From positions 248,001-312,000 of the forward strand of contig NZ_RKHG01000001.1 in assembly GCF_003752415.1 (NCBI RefSeq): a DNA stretch of 64,000 bases, in the 5' to 3' direction. The notes beneath the pieces were generated by a model that saw nothing but the letters and a program-made list of their open reading frames with translations, had not been told where the DNA came from and did no database searches. The translations under genes were made by a program, and so were the position numbers. Shown one piece after another: positions 1 through 9,066 of this stretch (the stretch's first letter is position 1; the number at the start of each line of letters is the position of its first letter). This stretch comes from Luteococcus japonicus (GTDB taxonomy: Bacteria; Actinomycetota; Actinomycetes; Propionibacteriales; Propionibacteriaceae).

Positions 1-1142
1 TACTTGCGACGGGCGGTACTGGCCCGCATCGCCTCCCGCAACCGGCTGATCAGGATGAACGGGGCCGTGGAATTGCACAGCTGGACCTCCAACATCTCCA
101 ACGGGTCCACCATGTCGACGGTCTTGGTCCAGGAATTCTCCGTGGCCAGGTCGGGCAGCAGGCCGCCCGCGTCGATCGCGGTGCCCGCGAGGTGACGCTC
201 CAGCGAAGCGTTGCCGGCCTGCAGGGCCAAGGACGTCATCTCCGCCGCGGACTGGAGGGCCAGCTCTCCGCCGAGTCCCGCTCCGGCGCCCACGAGGGCA
301 GCGGGGTGGGCCTCGCTGATCCGGTCAAAGGTGAGTATCCGCGGCAGGCGGGCATCGCTGGGCAGTGGGGCCTTCTCGCCCTCCACCAGGTGTGAGTAGG
401 CGCCGGGGGAGCGGCGCACGGTCTGGGCGGCATTGTTGATCAGGATGTCCAGCGGCCCACCGGCGGCGACCTCGTCGGCCAGACTGACCACCTGGGTGGG
501 GTCGCGCAGGTCGATCCCGACGATGCTGAGCCGGTCGATCCATTCGGCGCTGTCCGGCAGTGAGCTGAATCGCCGGGCGGCGTCGTGCGGGAAGCGAGTG
601 GTGATGGTCAGGTCCGCGCCGTCGCGCAACAGGCGTAGGGCGATGTACATCCCGATCTTGGCCCGGCCACCGGTCAGCAGCGCGCGTCGGCCCGAGAGGT
701 CGCAACGCTGGTCCCGCTTGGTGTGGCTGAAGGCCGCGCACTCGGGGCAGAGCCAGTGGTAGAAGGCATCGACGGTGGTGTACTCCGTCTTGCAGATGTA
801 GCAGGAGCGCGGCTCCTTGAGCTCACCCGCGGTGGCGCCGGGCGCGTGCGAGACCAACGGGATGCCCGCGGTCTCGTCGTCGATCCGCTCGGGCGATCCC
901 GTGGCGGTGAGCTCGAGGATCGCGTTGTCGTGGTCCTCGATGGGTTGGCGCACCACGCGCTTGCGACGGTGGCGGATGGTGCGGTTCATCCGGTTGACGG
1001 CCTGCTTGAAGGCGATCTGGTCCGGGTGTTCCAGCTCCAGGGCCGCCAGCTCGTCTAGCACGCGCATCGTGGTGGCCATGTCGTCGGGGGCGATTCCCGG
1101 GCCGAAGGCGTCGTCACTGGGTCGTCCGGGCTGAATCTTCAC
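1..1142 (-). CDS. SDR-family oxidoreductase with zinc-ribbon-like cysteines (3' end outside window)
   Basis: Read from the complement, a GTG at 1142 opens a frame that runs off the left edge, so about 380 residues of the N-terminal and middle part are present. The Rossmann glycine region (LLTGGRAKIGMYIALRLL) and the NNAAQ motif of short-chain dehydrogenases are visible. Ahead of them lies a cysteine cluster (CYIC, then CPEC about 17 residues later) that looks like a small zinc ribbon, as seen in some large actinobacterial SDRs. The substrate cannot be told. The GTG start is supported by TATCAT six bases upstream; an in-frame TTG further upstream is the alternative. Confidence 0.8.
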   Translation of the reverse strand, partial: MKIQPGRPSDDAFGPGIAPDDMATTMRVLDELAALELEHPDQIAFKQAVNRMNRTIRHRRKRVVRQPIEDHDNAILELTATGSPERIDDETAGIPLVSHAPGATAGELKEPRSCYICKTEYTTVDAFYHWLCPECAAFSHTKRDQRCDLSGRRALLTGGRAKIGMYIALRLLRDGADLTITTRFPHDAARRFSSLPDSAEWIDRLSIVGIDLRDPTQVVSLADEVAAGGPLDILINNAAQTVRRSPGAYSHLVEGEKAPLPSDARLPRILTFDRISEAHPAALVGAGAGLGGELALQSAAEMTSLALQAGNASLERHLAGTAIDAGGLLPDLATENSWTKTVDMVDPLEMLEVQLCNSTAPFILISRLREAMRASTARRK

Positions 1143-1148
1143 CGGGCG

Positions 1149-1154
1149 ATGATA
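1149..1154 (-). promoter_or_regulatory. -10 element of leaderless SDR gene
   Basis: TATCAT on the minus strand, then CGCCCG and the GTG start; no Shine-Dalgarno sequence is present. Confidence 0.5.
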
Positions 1155-1262
1155 GACCCCTTGGTCCAACGGACCCGCATCCTGACCGGCCGGAGGCAGC
1201 CGAGCGTGCCCCGCACCGACGACATCGATGCAGGAGGCGCTCAGGGAGTTTGGTGCCAGAGG

Positions 1263-2060
1263 TCAGCGGTTCACGCGTCCCAGGAAAGCTCTGGTGCGTT
1301 CCTCGCGGGGATTGTCGATGACCTCCGCAGGCGTGCCCTGCTCGACGACCACGCCGCCGTCCATGAAGACCACCCGATCCGCCACCTCGCGGGCGAAGCC
1401 GATCTCGTGGGTGACCACGATCATCGTCATGCCCTTGCCAGCGAGGTCCTTCATCACGGTCAGCACCTCGCCGACGAGCTCCGGGTCCAAGGCGGAGGTG
1501 GGCTCGTCGAAGAGCATCAGATCCGGATCCATCGCCAGCGCCCGCGCAATGGCGACGCGCTGCTGCTGCCCGCCGGACAGGTGGCTGGGGAAGGAATCGG
1601 CGCGGTCCTCCAGGCCGACCTGGGCCAGCAACTCGCGGCCGCGCGCCTCAGCGGTGGCTTTCGCGGTCTTCTTGACCACGATCGGCGCCTCGGTGACGTT
1701 CTCCAGCGCCGTCTTGTGGGGGAACAGGTTGAAGCGCTGGAAGACCATGCCGATGCTGGAACGCTGCCGCGCGATGTCCTTGTCGGTGCGCTGGTACAGC
1801 TTCCCGTCGCGTTCCTCGACGCCGATCAGCTCACCGTCGACCCAGATGCGGCCACCGGTCAGGGACTCCATCTGGTTGATCAGGCGCAGAAAGGTCGTCT
1901 TGCCCGAGCCGGACGGGCCGAGCAGCACGACGACCTCGCCGCGACGCACCTCCAGGTCGATTCCCTTCAACACCTCGAGGTTGCCGAAGCGCTTGTGCAC
2001 ATTGACGGCGCGCACCTGCACGTCGCTGCCGGTACGCCCGGCATCAGTGGCGGTGCTCAT
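1263..2060 (-). CDS. Polar amino-acid ABC transporter, ATP-binding protein
   Basis: 265-residue ABC ATPase of the GlnQ/HisP type. It carries Walker [10 protein letters not shown], signature LSGGQQQR, Walker [14 protein letters not shown] and the H-loop histidine in VVTHE. It would energise amino-acid uptake at the cytoplasmic face of the membrane. Its ATG shares one base with the TGA of the permease upstream (TGATG), so translation is probably coupled. The frame is open far upstream inside the permease gene, but homology begins only at MSTATDAG, which fixes this start. The amino-acid specificity cannot be read from the ATPase. Confidence 0.93.
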   Translation of the reverse strand: MSTATDAGRTGSDVQVRAVNVHKRFGNLEVLKGIDLEVRRGEVVVLLGPSGSGKTTFLRLINQMESLTGGRIWVDGELIGVEERDGKLYQRTDKDIARQRSSIGMVFQRFNLFPHKTALENVTEAPIVVKKTAKATAEARGRELLAQVGLEDRADSFPSHLSGGQQQRVAIARALAMDPDLMLFDEPTSALDPELVGEVLTVMKDLAGKGMTMIVVTHEIGFAREVADRVVFMDGGVVVEQGTPAEVIDNPREERTRAFLGRVNR

Positions 2061-2989
2061 CAGTGGTCGCCTCCGGTGTAATCGAGGGGTGCGTGGCCGC
2101 GGCCGAAGCGCTTCTCCAGCCAGCTCTGGCCGATCATCATGATCGTCGTGGTGATCAGGTAGTACAGGCTGGCCGCCATGTAGACCGGAATCATCTTGTA
2201 GTAGTTGGTGCCGATGCTGCGCAGCTGGAAGAGCATCTCCCCGGCCAGCGGCAGGGCGATCAGCAGCGAGGTGTCCTTGAACATCGCGATGGTCTCGTTG
2301 CCCATCGGGGGGATGATCACGCGCATCGCCTGGGGCAGGATGATGCGACGCATGGCCTGGCCACGGGTCATGCCCAGGGCGGTCGCAGCCTCGTGCTGGC
2401 CCTTGTCGACGCTGATGATGCCGGAGCGAGCAATCTCGCTGAAGTAGGCGGCCTCGCTCATCGCCAGGCCCAGAATGGCACCCAGATAACCGGTGAAGAG
2501 CTGGTTGGCGTCCAGAGTGGCGATCTTGAGGGAGTTGTCGACGCCGAAGAGGTTCATCAGCTGTGCACCGTAGGGGATGCCGATGCCCACGCCCTGCGGG
2601 AAGAAGGCGCCGGCGCCACCCAGGATGGACAGCAGGACGTAGCGGGGGATCGAGCGGAAGAACCACGCATAGGCGAAGGCGACGCCGCTGAGCAGCTTGT
2701 TGGGGCTCATCCGCATGATGGCCAGGAGGACGCCGCCGATCACGCCGATGACCATGGCGCCGATGGTGACCAGCATCACGCCGAACCAGAAGCCCTTGGC
2801 GACGGGCACCTGACGCATCGCGTCGAAGGTGAAGCTCCAGTCGAAGGCCGGGTTGGTCACCAGCTGGTGCGCCAGCATCGCCAGGACCAGGGCCACGAAG
2901 ACGGCCGCCACGGAACGCCAGGGGTGGCGGACCGGAATGGCGTCGATCACGTCGGTACCGGAGGCCGGGGAGTTCGTCGAGGTGCTCAC
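2060..2989 (-). CDS. Polar amino-acid ABC transporter, permease
   Basis: 309-residue inner-membrane permease of the HisM/GlnP type with several hydrophobic segments. The conserved EAA-like loop ([22 protein letters not shown]) that contacts the ATPase is clear. It starts at GTG 2989, and this codon overlaps the TGA of the binding-protein gene (GTGA). It is the only permease in the operon, so it probably forms a homodimer, or pairs with one encoded elsewhere. The N-terminal region before the first membrane segment is about 25 residues. Confidence 0.92.
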   Translation of the reverse strand: MSTSTNSPASGTDVIDAIPVRHPWRSVAAVFVALVLAMLAHQLVTNPAFDWSFTFDAMRQVPVAKGFWFGVMLVTIGAMVIGVIGGVLLAIMRMSPNKLLSGVAFAYAWFFRSIPRYVLLSILGGAGAFFPQGVGIGIPYGAQLMNLFGVDNSLKIATLDANQLFTGYLGAILGLAMSEAAYFSEIARSGIISVDKGQHEAATALGMTRGQAMRRIILPQAMRVIIPPMGNETIAMFKDTSLLIALPLAGEMLFQLRSIGTNYYKMIPVYMAASLYYLITTTIMMIGQSWLEKRFGRGHAPLDYTGGDH

Positions 2990-3879
2990 GAGGGGTTCAC
3001 CTCAAAGGCGTCGATGGCGCCGTCGTTCTGGTTCCACTTGGCGAGGATCGCGTCGTAGTGGCCGGACTCCTTGAGGTCCTCCAGGGCGTCCTTCATCGCG
3101 TCGGCCAGTTCGGCGTCCTCCTTGCGGACCACAGCGCCGTAGGGGGCGGCGTCATAGGGCTCGCCCAGTTGCTCGATGGTGCCCTCGTTCATCTTGGCGG
3201 CGTACAGGGCGATGGGGGAGTCGGCCGCCATCACCTGGGCGCGTCCGGTGACCAGGGCGGCCGTGGCCTCGCCCTGGTCGGAGAAGCTGAGCAGGTTGAT
3301 CTTGTTGTCGCCGCACTTCGACTGGGCGGCCTTCATCTCCATCTCCTGCACCACGCCGGTCTGGACGGCGACGGTCAGGCCGCACGGCTTGCCGGCCTCG
3401 ACCTTCTTCGGGTTGCCCTTCTGCACGGTCCACAGGGAACCCGCCGAGAGGTAGCTGACCATGTTCACCGTCTTGGTGCGCTCGGGCGTGACGGTGAAGG
3501 CGCTGACCCCCGCGTCGTACTTCTTGGCCTGGATGCCGATCAGGATCTGGTCGAACTGGCTCTGCTGCCACTCGACCTCGACGCCGAGCCGTTCACCGAC
3601 GGCGTCGAAGAGGTCGATGTCAAGGCCACTCACCTTCTCGCCCTCCAGGAACTCGACGGGCTTGTAGGTGGGGCTGGTGCCCACCACCAGCTTCTTGTTG
3701 GACTGCACCCGCGCGGGCAGCTTGGCGAACAGTGCCTGGTCTGCGGTGATGGGCGCGAGGTTGACGGAAGAAGAGCTGGTCGGCAGGCCGGATCCGCTCA
3801 GGTTGGTGGCACAGCCGCTGGCGACGAGCACCGTGCTGATGACGGAGACGGCGAGGGCCGCTCCTGCTGGACGCTTCAT
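2986..3879 (-). CDS. Polar amino-acid ABC transporter, substrate-binding lipoprotein
   Basis: 297-residue extracellular binding protein of the amino-acid (SBP_bac_3) family. It has a lipoprotein signal peptide with lipobox VASGC (Cys23). The family features [17 protein letters not shown] and [20 protein letters not shown] are present. The ATG at 3879 has a good ribosome binding site (GGGAGGA, about 8 bases upstream). The frame remains open for a further 150 codons upstream, but that part is not protein-like. It is the first gene of the three-gene operon. The ligand (glutamate, cystine, another polar amino acid) is not determinable by eye. Confidence 0.93.
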   Translation of the reverse strand: MKRPAGAALAVSVISTVLVASGCATNLSGSGLPTSSSSVNLAPITADQALFAKLPARVQSNKKLVVGTSPTYKPVEFLEGEKVSGLDIDLFDAVGERLGVEVEWQQSQFDQILIGIQAKKYDAGVSAFTVTPERTKTVNMVSYLSAGSLWTVQKGNPKKVEAGKPCGLTVAVQTGVVQEMEMKAAQSKCGDNKINLLSFSDQGEATAALVTGRAQVMAADSPIALYAAKMNEGTIEQLGEPYDAAPYGAVVRKEDAELADAMKDALEDLKESGHYDAILAKWNQNDGAIDAFEVNPS

Positions 3880-3939
3880 GCGAAGATTCCTCCCGGGAAA
3901 AGGACAACGAGTCATCCTCTCACCGCAAAATCTTCTGCA

Positions 3940-3958
3940 CCAACCCCAGTGGGATTGG
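3940..3958. promoter_or_regulatory. Small imperfect dyad upstream of the amino-acid ABC operon
   Basis: CCAACCCCAGTGGGATTGG: the arms CCAAnCCC and GGGnTTGG form an imperfect inverted repeat about 60 bases before the binding-protein start. It could be an operator for the operon or a weak hairpin. Nothing in the window identifies a cognate regulator. Confidence 0.25.
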
Positions 3959-3994
3959 CCAGACAGGAGATCTTTGCCTGATTGTGGCGGCACA

Positions 3995-4029
3995 ACGGCG
4001 CCCACCCAATATCTCGGGGTGGGCGCCGT
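3995..4029 (-). terminator. Hairpin terminator downstream of the YihY-type gene
   Basis: A perfect 13-bp stem (ACGGCGCCCACCC paired with GGGTGGGCGCCGT) around a 9-base loop lies just after the minus-strand gene that ends at 4091. There is no clear T-run, so it is a strong hairpin of the kind common in high-GC genomes. Confidence 0.65.
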
Positions 4030-4090
4030 AGCTTCCGTGGTGCACGGGCCCGGAGGGGAGAGATGTTCTCGTCGCAGCCCTGTGGTCACG

Positions 4091-5239
4091 TCAGTCCTCG
4101 GAGACGAAGCCATCCTCGTCGTAGCCCTTCTTGGTGCGCATCGCGCGCGCCGCATCCTGGTCCTCGGGCGGAAGCTGGCCGCCGGTGGCCTGGAGCCGCA
4201 CCTCACGGGCCTCCTCGACGGCCTTGGCGTCCTTCTCCTGGATCTTCTCGATCCCGGTGACGTCGCGGGGCGGCAGCTGCAGCTCCTTCTCCGCGTGCAT
4301 TCCGGCCTGCAGTTCGCGAGCCCGCTCCAGCTCGGAGTCAACCTCCGCGCCGAAGAGCAGCGCCAGGTTGGTGAGCCACAGCCACAGCAGCATGATGATC
4401 ACGCCCGCCAGTGCGCCGTAGGTCTTGGAGTAGTTGCCGGCGTGCGTCACGTAGAGGGCGAAGAGCACCGAGCCAAGGATCCAGACCAGGATCGCGACGC
4501 CGGCACCCACCGAGAGCCACTTGAACTTGGGCTGCCGGACATTCGGCGTGAAGTGGTAGAGGACCGCGACCATCAGGATGAGCAGGGCCAGCATGACCGG
4601 CCACTTGGCGATGTTCCACACGGTCACGGTCTGGGAACCCAGCCCGACGACATTGCCAATGGCCTCGGCCACCGGCCCGCTGACGACCAGGGCCACCAGC
4701 ATCAGGGCGGCCACCAGGGTGATGAACAGGGTGATGGCCAGGTTGGTGGCGCGCAGTTTGACCATCGGGCGCCCCTCGCGGGTCTCATAGACCTTGTTCA
4801 TGGCCCTGCCGAAGGCGCCGACATAACCGGATGCCGACCACAGGGCCGAGGCGAGACCGATGACCAGCGCAAGGCCGGTGCCGCGGGAGTTGACCATCTG
4901 GGTGAGCGGCCCCTCGATCTGGCTCACGGCATCGCCCGGAGCCAATTCCTTCACCAGTGCCATCAGCTGGTCGATGCCGCCCTCGGACTGGCCGAACAGG
5001 GCGAGCAGGGAGACCAGGGCCATCATGCCGGGGAAGAGCGCCATCACCGTGTAGTAGGTGAGAGCGGCCGCCAGGTCCGTGCACTGGTCGTCGCTGAACT
5101 CGCGCCAGGCATTCTTGGCGGTGAACTTCCACCCAGGCTTCTTGACCTGGGCGGGCGAGGAGGGCTTGCGTGGATCCTCGGGGTGAGGCGCGGTCTCAGC
5201 CTTGCGGCGGGTCTCGTCTGGTGTGGTCTCGTTGCTCAC
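4091..5239 (-). CDS. YihY/virulence factor BrkB family membrane protein
   Basis: 382-residue integral membrane protein with about six transmembrane segments. The family signature is visible (AALTYYTVMALFPGMMALVS and later YHFTPNVRQPKFKW, then GAGVAILVWILGSVLFALY). The ends are charged cytoplasmic tails; the C-terminal about 90 residues are rich in Glu, Lys and Arg. The family's function is unsettled (it was once wrongly called RNase BN). The GTG start at 5239 has a strong AAGGAGG site. It is followed by a hairpin and appears monocistronic. Confidence 0.88.
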   Translation of the reverse strand: MSNETTPDETRRKAETAPHPEDPRKPSSPAQVKKPGWKFTAKNAWREFSDDQCTDLAAALTYYTVMALFPGMMALVSLLALFGQSEGGIDQLMALVKELAPGDAVSQIEGPLTQMVNSRGTGLALVIGLASALWSASGYVGAFGRAMNKVYETREGRPMVKLRATNLAITLFITLVAALMLVALVVSGPVAEAIGNVVGLGSQTVTVWNIAKWPVMLALLILMVAVLYHFTPNVRQPKFKWLSVGAGVAILVWILGSVLFALYVTHAGNYSKTYGALAGVIIMLLWLWLTNLALLFGAEVDSELERARELQAGMHAEKELQLPPRDVTGIEKIQEKDAKAVEEAREVRLQATGGQLPPEDQDAARAMRTKKGYDEDGFVSED

Positions 5240-5376
5240 GGTGACCTCCTTGGTGGGCGGGGAAGGAGCGGCAGGTCAAGCAGCGGCTGTATGCCGTGGA
5301 ATTCACCATAGGGGCGCTCCACGTGGTTCGGAACGCCATCCGGCTGGCTGTTCGCTCAGGACTTACTCGCCCGAGC

Positions 5377-5382
5377 TAGGCT
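5377..5382 (+). promoter_or_regulatory. -10 element of leaderless DUF948 gene
   Basis: TAGGCT followed by eight bases and the ATG; no Shine-Dalgarno sequence. Confidence 0.45.
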
Positions 5383-5390
5383 TGTGCACC

Positions 5391-5816
5391 ATGTCATGGG
5401 GAGAGATTGCTGGGCTTGTCGCCGCGGCCGCCGCGGTGGTCTTCGTCGCCTTGTGCGCCGTGCCCTTGCTCAAGCTCGGCGGCGTGATGGACGAGCTGCG
5501 CCTGGCCGTGCGAAGGCTGGGCGAGGGCACGACACCGATCCTCGACGAGCTCAAGGGCACCGTCTCCACGACGACGCGGGAGATTGCCCGGCTGAGTGAG
5601 GTCACCGAGGAGCTGGCAAAGATGAGCCGCAGCGCTTCCACCATGACCGAACAGGCTGCGAACGTCTCCACCGTCGTCAGCACCCCGCTGGTCAAGACGG
5701 CGGAGGTGGTGGGCAAGGGCGCCACGGCGGCCCGTGACGTCGGGAGACGGGTGCAGGAGCACCGCCCGCGCCGCCGGGCCCGCGCCGTTGCCGGCGAACT
5801 CGAACCGGGGGAGTGA
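5391..5816 (+). CDS. DUF948 domain protein
   Basis: 141 residues: an N-terminal membrane helix (GLVAAAAAVVFVALCAVPLL), then a long helical region (VMDELRLAVRRLGEGTTPILDELK, with repeated Thr/Ser) typical of DUF948, and a basic Arg-rich tail. In many actinobacteria a DUF948 gene lies just upstream of alaS, as here. The role is unknown; it is probably a membrane-anchored coiled-coil protein. The frame is open upstream to 5202, but family similarity and the promoter fix the start at 5391. Confidence 0.8.
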   Translation: MSWGEIAGLVAAAAAVVFVALCAVPLLKLGGVMDELRLAVRRLGEGTTPILDELKGTVSTTTREIARLSEVTEELAKMSRSASTMTEQAANVSTVVSTPLVKTAEVVGKGATAARDVGRRVQEHRPRRRARAVAGELEPGE

Positions 5817-5861
5817 TCGCTCGCCGCAGCGCGGGCACCGAGGACCACGAGCGCGACCCGA

Positions 5862-5867
5862 TAGGGT
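5862..5867 (+). promoter_or_regulatory. Candidate -10 element for the alaS operon
   Basis: TAGGGT about 48 bases before the alaS ATG. Transcription would start near 5874 and give a short leader containing the AAGGA ribosome binding site. Confidence 0.35.
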
Positions 5868-5914
5868 TGGGCGCACGTCAGAAATGATCTGGAACACGAG
5901 CAAGGACAACTTTG

Positions 5915-8599
5915 ATGAAAGCCGCCGAGATCGGTCGTCGCTACCTGGACTTCTTCGCAGGCAGGGAGCACGCCGTGGTGCCCAGCGCCTCGCTGCTCTA
6001 CAACGACCCCACGCTGCTCTTCGTCAATGCCGGCATGGTGCCCTTCAAGCCCTTCTTCACGGGCGAGGAGCCTGCACCGTGGAAGCGAGCGGTGAGCAAC
6101 CAGAAGTGTGTGCGCACGCTGGACATCGAGGAGGTCGGCAAGACCACCCGGCATGGCACCTTCTTCCAGATGCTCGGCAACTTCTCCTTCGGTGACTACT
6201 TCAAGAAGGAGGCCATCCAGTACGCCTGGGAGCTGGTCACCACGGAGCAGCACAACGGTGGCTTCGGCTTCGATCCGGAGAAGGTCTGGGTGACGGTGCT
6301 CGGCCCCGGCTTCCACCCCGACTACCCGGAGGGTGACAAGGAGGCCATCGAGTACTGGCTGCAGGCCGGCATTCCGCGCGAGCACATCCAGGGACGTTCC
6401 TTGAAGGACAACTACTGGAACATGGGCGTGCCCGGCCCGGGTGGCCCCTGCAGCGAGATCTACATCGACCGTGGTGCCGAGTTCGGCAAGGACGGCGGCC
6501 CCGAGGCCGACGAGGACCGCTTCCTGGAGATCTGGAACCTCGTCTTCCAACAGGAGGACCTGTCTGCGGTGCGTGCGAAGGACGACTTCGACATCGCCCG
6601 TCAGCTGCCCACCCAGAACATCGACACCGGCGCGGGCCTGGAGCGCATCTCCTACCTGCTGCAGGGCAAGAAGAACATGTACGAGATCGACGAGGTCTTC
6701 CCCGTCATCGAGCTCGCCGCCAAGATGGCCGGCAAGGCCTATGGCAAGGACCCCGAGGACGATGTGCGGCTGCGCGTGGTGGGCGACCACGTGCGCAGTT
6801 CTCTGATGCTGATGACCGACGGTGTCACCCCCGGCAACGAGGCCCGCGGCTACGTGCTGCGCCGCCTGCTGCGCCGTAGCGTGCGCTCGATGCGCCTGCT
6901 GGGTGTCACCGACCCGGTGCTGCCCGAACTGCTCACGGTGTCCAAGGGCCTGATGGAGGTCTCCTACCCGGACGTTGCCGACCAGTGGGACCGCGTGCTC
7001 CCGGTGGCGACCAATGAGGAACAGGCCTTCCGTCGCACCCTCACCCAGGGAACCCAGCTTTTCGATCTGGCCGTGGCCGACGTCAAGGGCTCCGGATCCC
7101 CCAAGCTCGGCGGTGACAAGGCCTTCCAGCTGCACGACACCTTCGGCTTCCCGATCGACCTCACGCTGGAGATGGCCTCCGAGGCCGGTCTGGACGTCGA
7201 CATCGAGGGCTTCGGGTCCCTGATGGATGAGCAGCGCAACCGCGCAAAGGCCGACGCGAAGGCCAAGAAGGGCGGCACGGTCAGCCATGAAGCCTACCGC
7301 GCACTGCGCGAACAGGGTGAGACGCCCTTCCTGGGCTACACCGAGTTGAGCCTGCCGACGACCCTGCGCGGGATCATCGCCGACGGGCAGGTGAGTGACC
7401 GGGCGCAGGCGGGACAGACCGTCGAGCTGGTGCTGGCGGAGACGCCCTTCTACGCCGAGTCCGGCGGTCAGGACTCCGACGCCGGCACCATCGTCGTCGA
7501 CGGTGTGAGCCTCGACGTGCTGGACGTGCAGCGCCCGGTTCCCGGACTGGTGGTGCACAAGGTGCAGGTGCCGGAGGGTGTCGACTTCGGCGCCGGATCG
7601 GAGGCCAAGGCCATCGTCGACGCCCAGTACCGGCTGGGCGCCTGCCAGGCGCACACCGCCACCCACGTGCTGGGTGCCGCGCTGCGCGAACTCGTCGGCC
7701 CCACGGCCACCCAGGCCGGTTCGTACAACAAGCCCGGCTACCTGCGCTTCGACTACTCCAGCCAGCAGTCGATGGGTGAGGCGATGCGCCTGGAGATCGA
7801 GGAGCGTTGCCAGCAGGCCCTGCGGGAGAACCTGGAATTCCGCGCCAGCGAGCTGCCCCTTGCCGAGGCCCGTGCCCGGGGGGCGCAGGCGATGTTCGGG
7901 GAGAAGTACCCCGAGATCGTGCGGATGGTGGAACTGGGAGACGGTTCCTGGAGCCGCGAGCTGTGTGGCGGCACGCACGTCGCCAGCACCGCGCAGATCG
8001 GGATGATCGACATCCTGTCCGAGCAGTCCATCGGTTCCGGCGCCCGACGTTTCGAGGCGCTGGTCAGCACTGACGCCTTCAAGCACCTGGCCGGGGAGCG
8101 CGCCCTGGTCAACGGCCTGACCGACATCCTCAAGACCCGTCCGGAGCAGCTGACCGAGCGCGTGGAGAAGCTCGTCGCGGACCTCAAGGCCGCGGAGAAG
8201 CAGATCGCCGACCTCAAGGCCAAGCAGCTGATGGCGGGCATCGGTGACATCCTCGCCACCGCCCACGACGTCAACGGCTACACGGTGCTCACCCAGCAGG
8301 TTCCGGGGGTGGGCGGCAATGAGCTGCGCAACCTCGCGACCGAGCTGCGTGGCCGACTGGGGGACGTCGCCAGCGTCGTCGCCCTGATTGGCGGCACCGA
8401 CGAGAAGCCCGTGCTGATCGTCGCCACCGGCCAGGCAGCCCGCGACAAGGGCGCCAAGGCTGGCGCCCTGGTCCGCGTCGCCGCGGAGAAGCTCGGTGGC
8501 AAGGGCGGCGGCAAGGACGACATGGCGCAGGGTGGTGGCACCAACGGTGCGGCCGCCCCCGAGGCGCTGGCCGCCCTCGAAGCCGCGCTGCAGGGTTGA
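5915..8599 (+). CDS. alaS: Alanyl-tRNA synthetase
   Basis: 894 residues, normal for bacterial AlaRS. It charges tRNA-Ala with alanine in the cytoplasm. The class II aminoacylation core is at the N-terminus (FVNAGMVPFKPFFTG, GNFSFGDYFK). The editing domain has the zinc-binding HTATH (His580, His584) and CGGTH (Cys684, His688). The C-terminal C-Ala region carries the usual Gly-rich end. A TTG lies directly before the ATG at 5915; the ATG is preferred, with AAGGA about nine bases upstream. It heads a cell-wall and aromatic-acid gene cluster. Confidence 0.98.
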   Translation: MKAAEIGRRYLDFFAGREHAVVPSASLLYNDPTLLFVNAGMVPFKPFFTGEEPAPWKRAVSNQKCVRTLDIEEVGKTTRHGTFFQMLGNFSFGDYFKKEAIQYAWELVTTEQHNGGFGFDPEKVWVTVLGPGFHPDYPEGDKEAIEYWLQAGIPREHIQGRSLKDNYWNMGVPGPGGPCSEIYIDRGAEFGKDGGPEADEDRFLEIWNLVFQQEDLSAVRAKDDFDIARQLPTQNIDTGAGLERISYLLQGKKNMYEIDEVFPVIELAAKMAGKAYGKDPEDDVRLRVVGDHVRSSLMLMTDGVTPGNEARGYVLRRLLRRSVRSMRLLGVTDPVLPELLTVSKGLMEVSYPDVADQWDRVLPVATNEEQAFRRTLTQGTQLFDLAVADVKGSGSPKLGGDKAFQLHDTFGFPIDLTLEMASEAGLDVDIEGFGSLMDEQRNRAKADAKAKKGGTVSHEAYRALREQGETPFLGYTELSLPTTLRGIIADGQVSDRAQAGQTVELVLAETPFYAESGGQDSDAGTIVVDGVSLDVLDVQRPVPGLVVHKVQVPEGVDFGAGSEAKAIVDAQYRLGACQAHTATHVLGAALRELVGPTATQAGSYNKPGYLRFDYSSQQSMGEAMRLEIEERCQQALRENLEFRASELPLAEARARGAQAMFGEKYPEIVRMVELGDGSWSRELCGGTHVASTAQIGMIDILSEQSIGSGARRFEALVSTDAFKHLAGERALVNGLTDILKTRPEQLTERVEKLVADLKAAEKQIADLKAKQLMAGIGDILATAHDVNGYTVLTQQVPGVGGNELRNLATELRGRLGDVASVVALIGGTDEKPVLIVATGQAARDKGAKAGALVRVAAEKLGGKGGGKDDMAQGGGTNGAAAPEALAALEAALQG

Positions 8600-8601
8600 G
8601 C

Positions 8602-9066
8602 GTGGCGGGACTGAACACGGCCGGCGGCGTGCTGCTGGCCCTCGACTGGGGCATGGCCAGGATCGGCGTCGCCGCATGCGACGCGCAACGGATCCTGGCC
8701 TACCCCGTGGACACCATCCAGAACACCCCGAAGGACCCGGCACAGGTGATGCGCCGGGTGCGTGAGCTGGTGGCCGAGTACGAGCCCGTCGAGGTGGTGC
8801 TCGGGCTGCCCATCAGCCTGCAGGGCGACGAGGGGATCGCGGCACGCGCCATGCGTGAGGTGGCGAAATCCCTTGCCGTCGAGCTGGGGGACGTAGCCTT
8901 GACGCTGGTGGACGAACGGCTGACCAGCGCCACGGCCCACCAGCGGCTTTCCCAGGCGGGGAAGAATTCGCGCCAGCGGCGCGGCATGATCGACCAGATG
9001 GCGGCAGTTGCCATTCTGGAACAGGCCCTCGCCGAGGGAAATGGCACTACATCGGAGGAACTGTGA
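8602..9066 (+). CDS. ruvX: Holliday junction resolvase-like protein RuvX/YqgF
   Basis: 154-residue RNase H-fold protein. The starting LLALDWGMARIGVA motif (metal-binding Asp), VVLGLPISLQGDEG and LVDERLTSA match the RuvX/YqgF family, which acts in 16S rRNA 5'-end maturation and possibly DNA repair. A TTG at 8596 overlaps the alaS stop and is an alternative start in the same frame. The gene directly follows alaS and precedes mltG, the usual actinobacterial order. Confidence 0.93.
   Translation: MAGLNTAGGVLLALDWGMARIGVAACDAQRILAYPVDTIQNTPKDPAQVMRRVRELVAEYEPVEVVLGLPISLQGDEGIAARAMREVAKSLAVELGDVALTLVDERLTSATAHQRLSQAGKNSRQRRGMIDQMAAVAILEQALAEGNGTTSEEL

Noticed and set aside
5363-8743. Long open frame (over 1,100 codons) on the minus strand opposite alaS
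   Set aside because: Shadow frame caused by GC bias; composition is not protein-like and the plus-strand alaS is certain.
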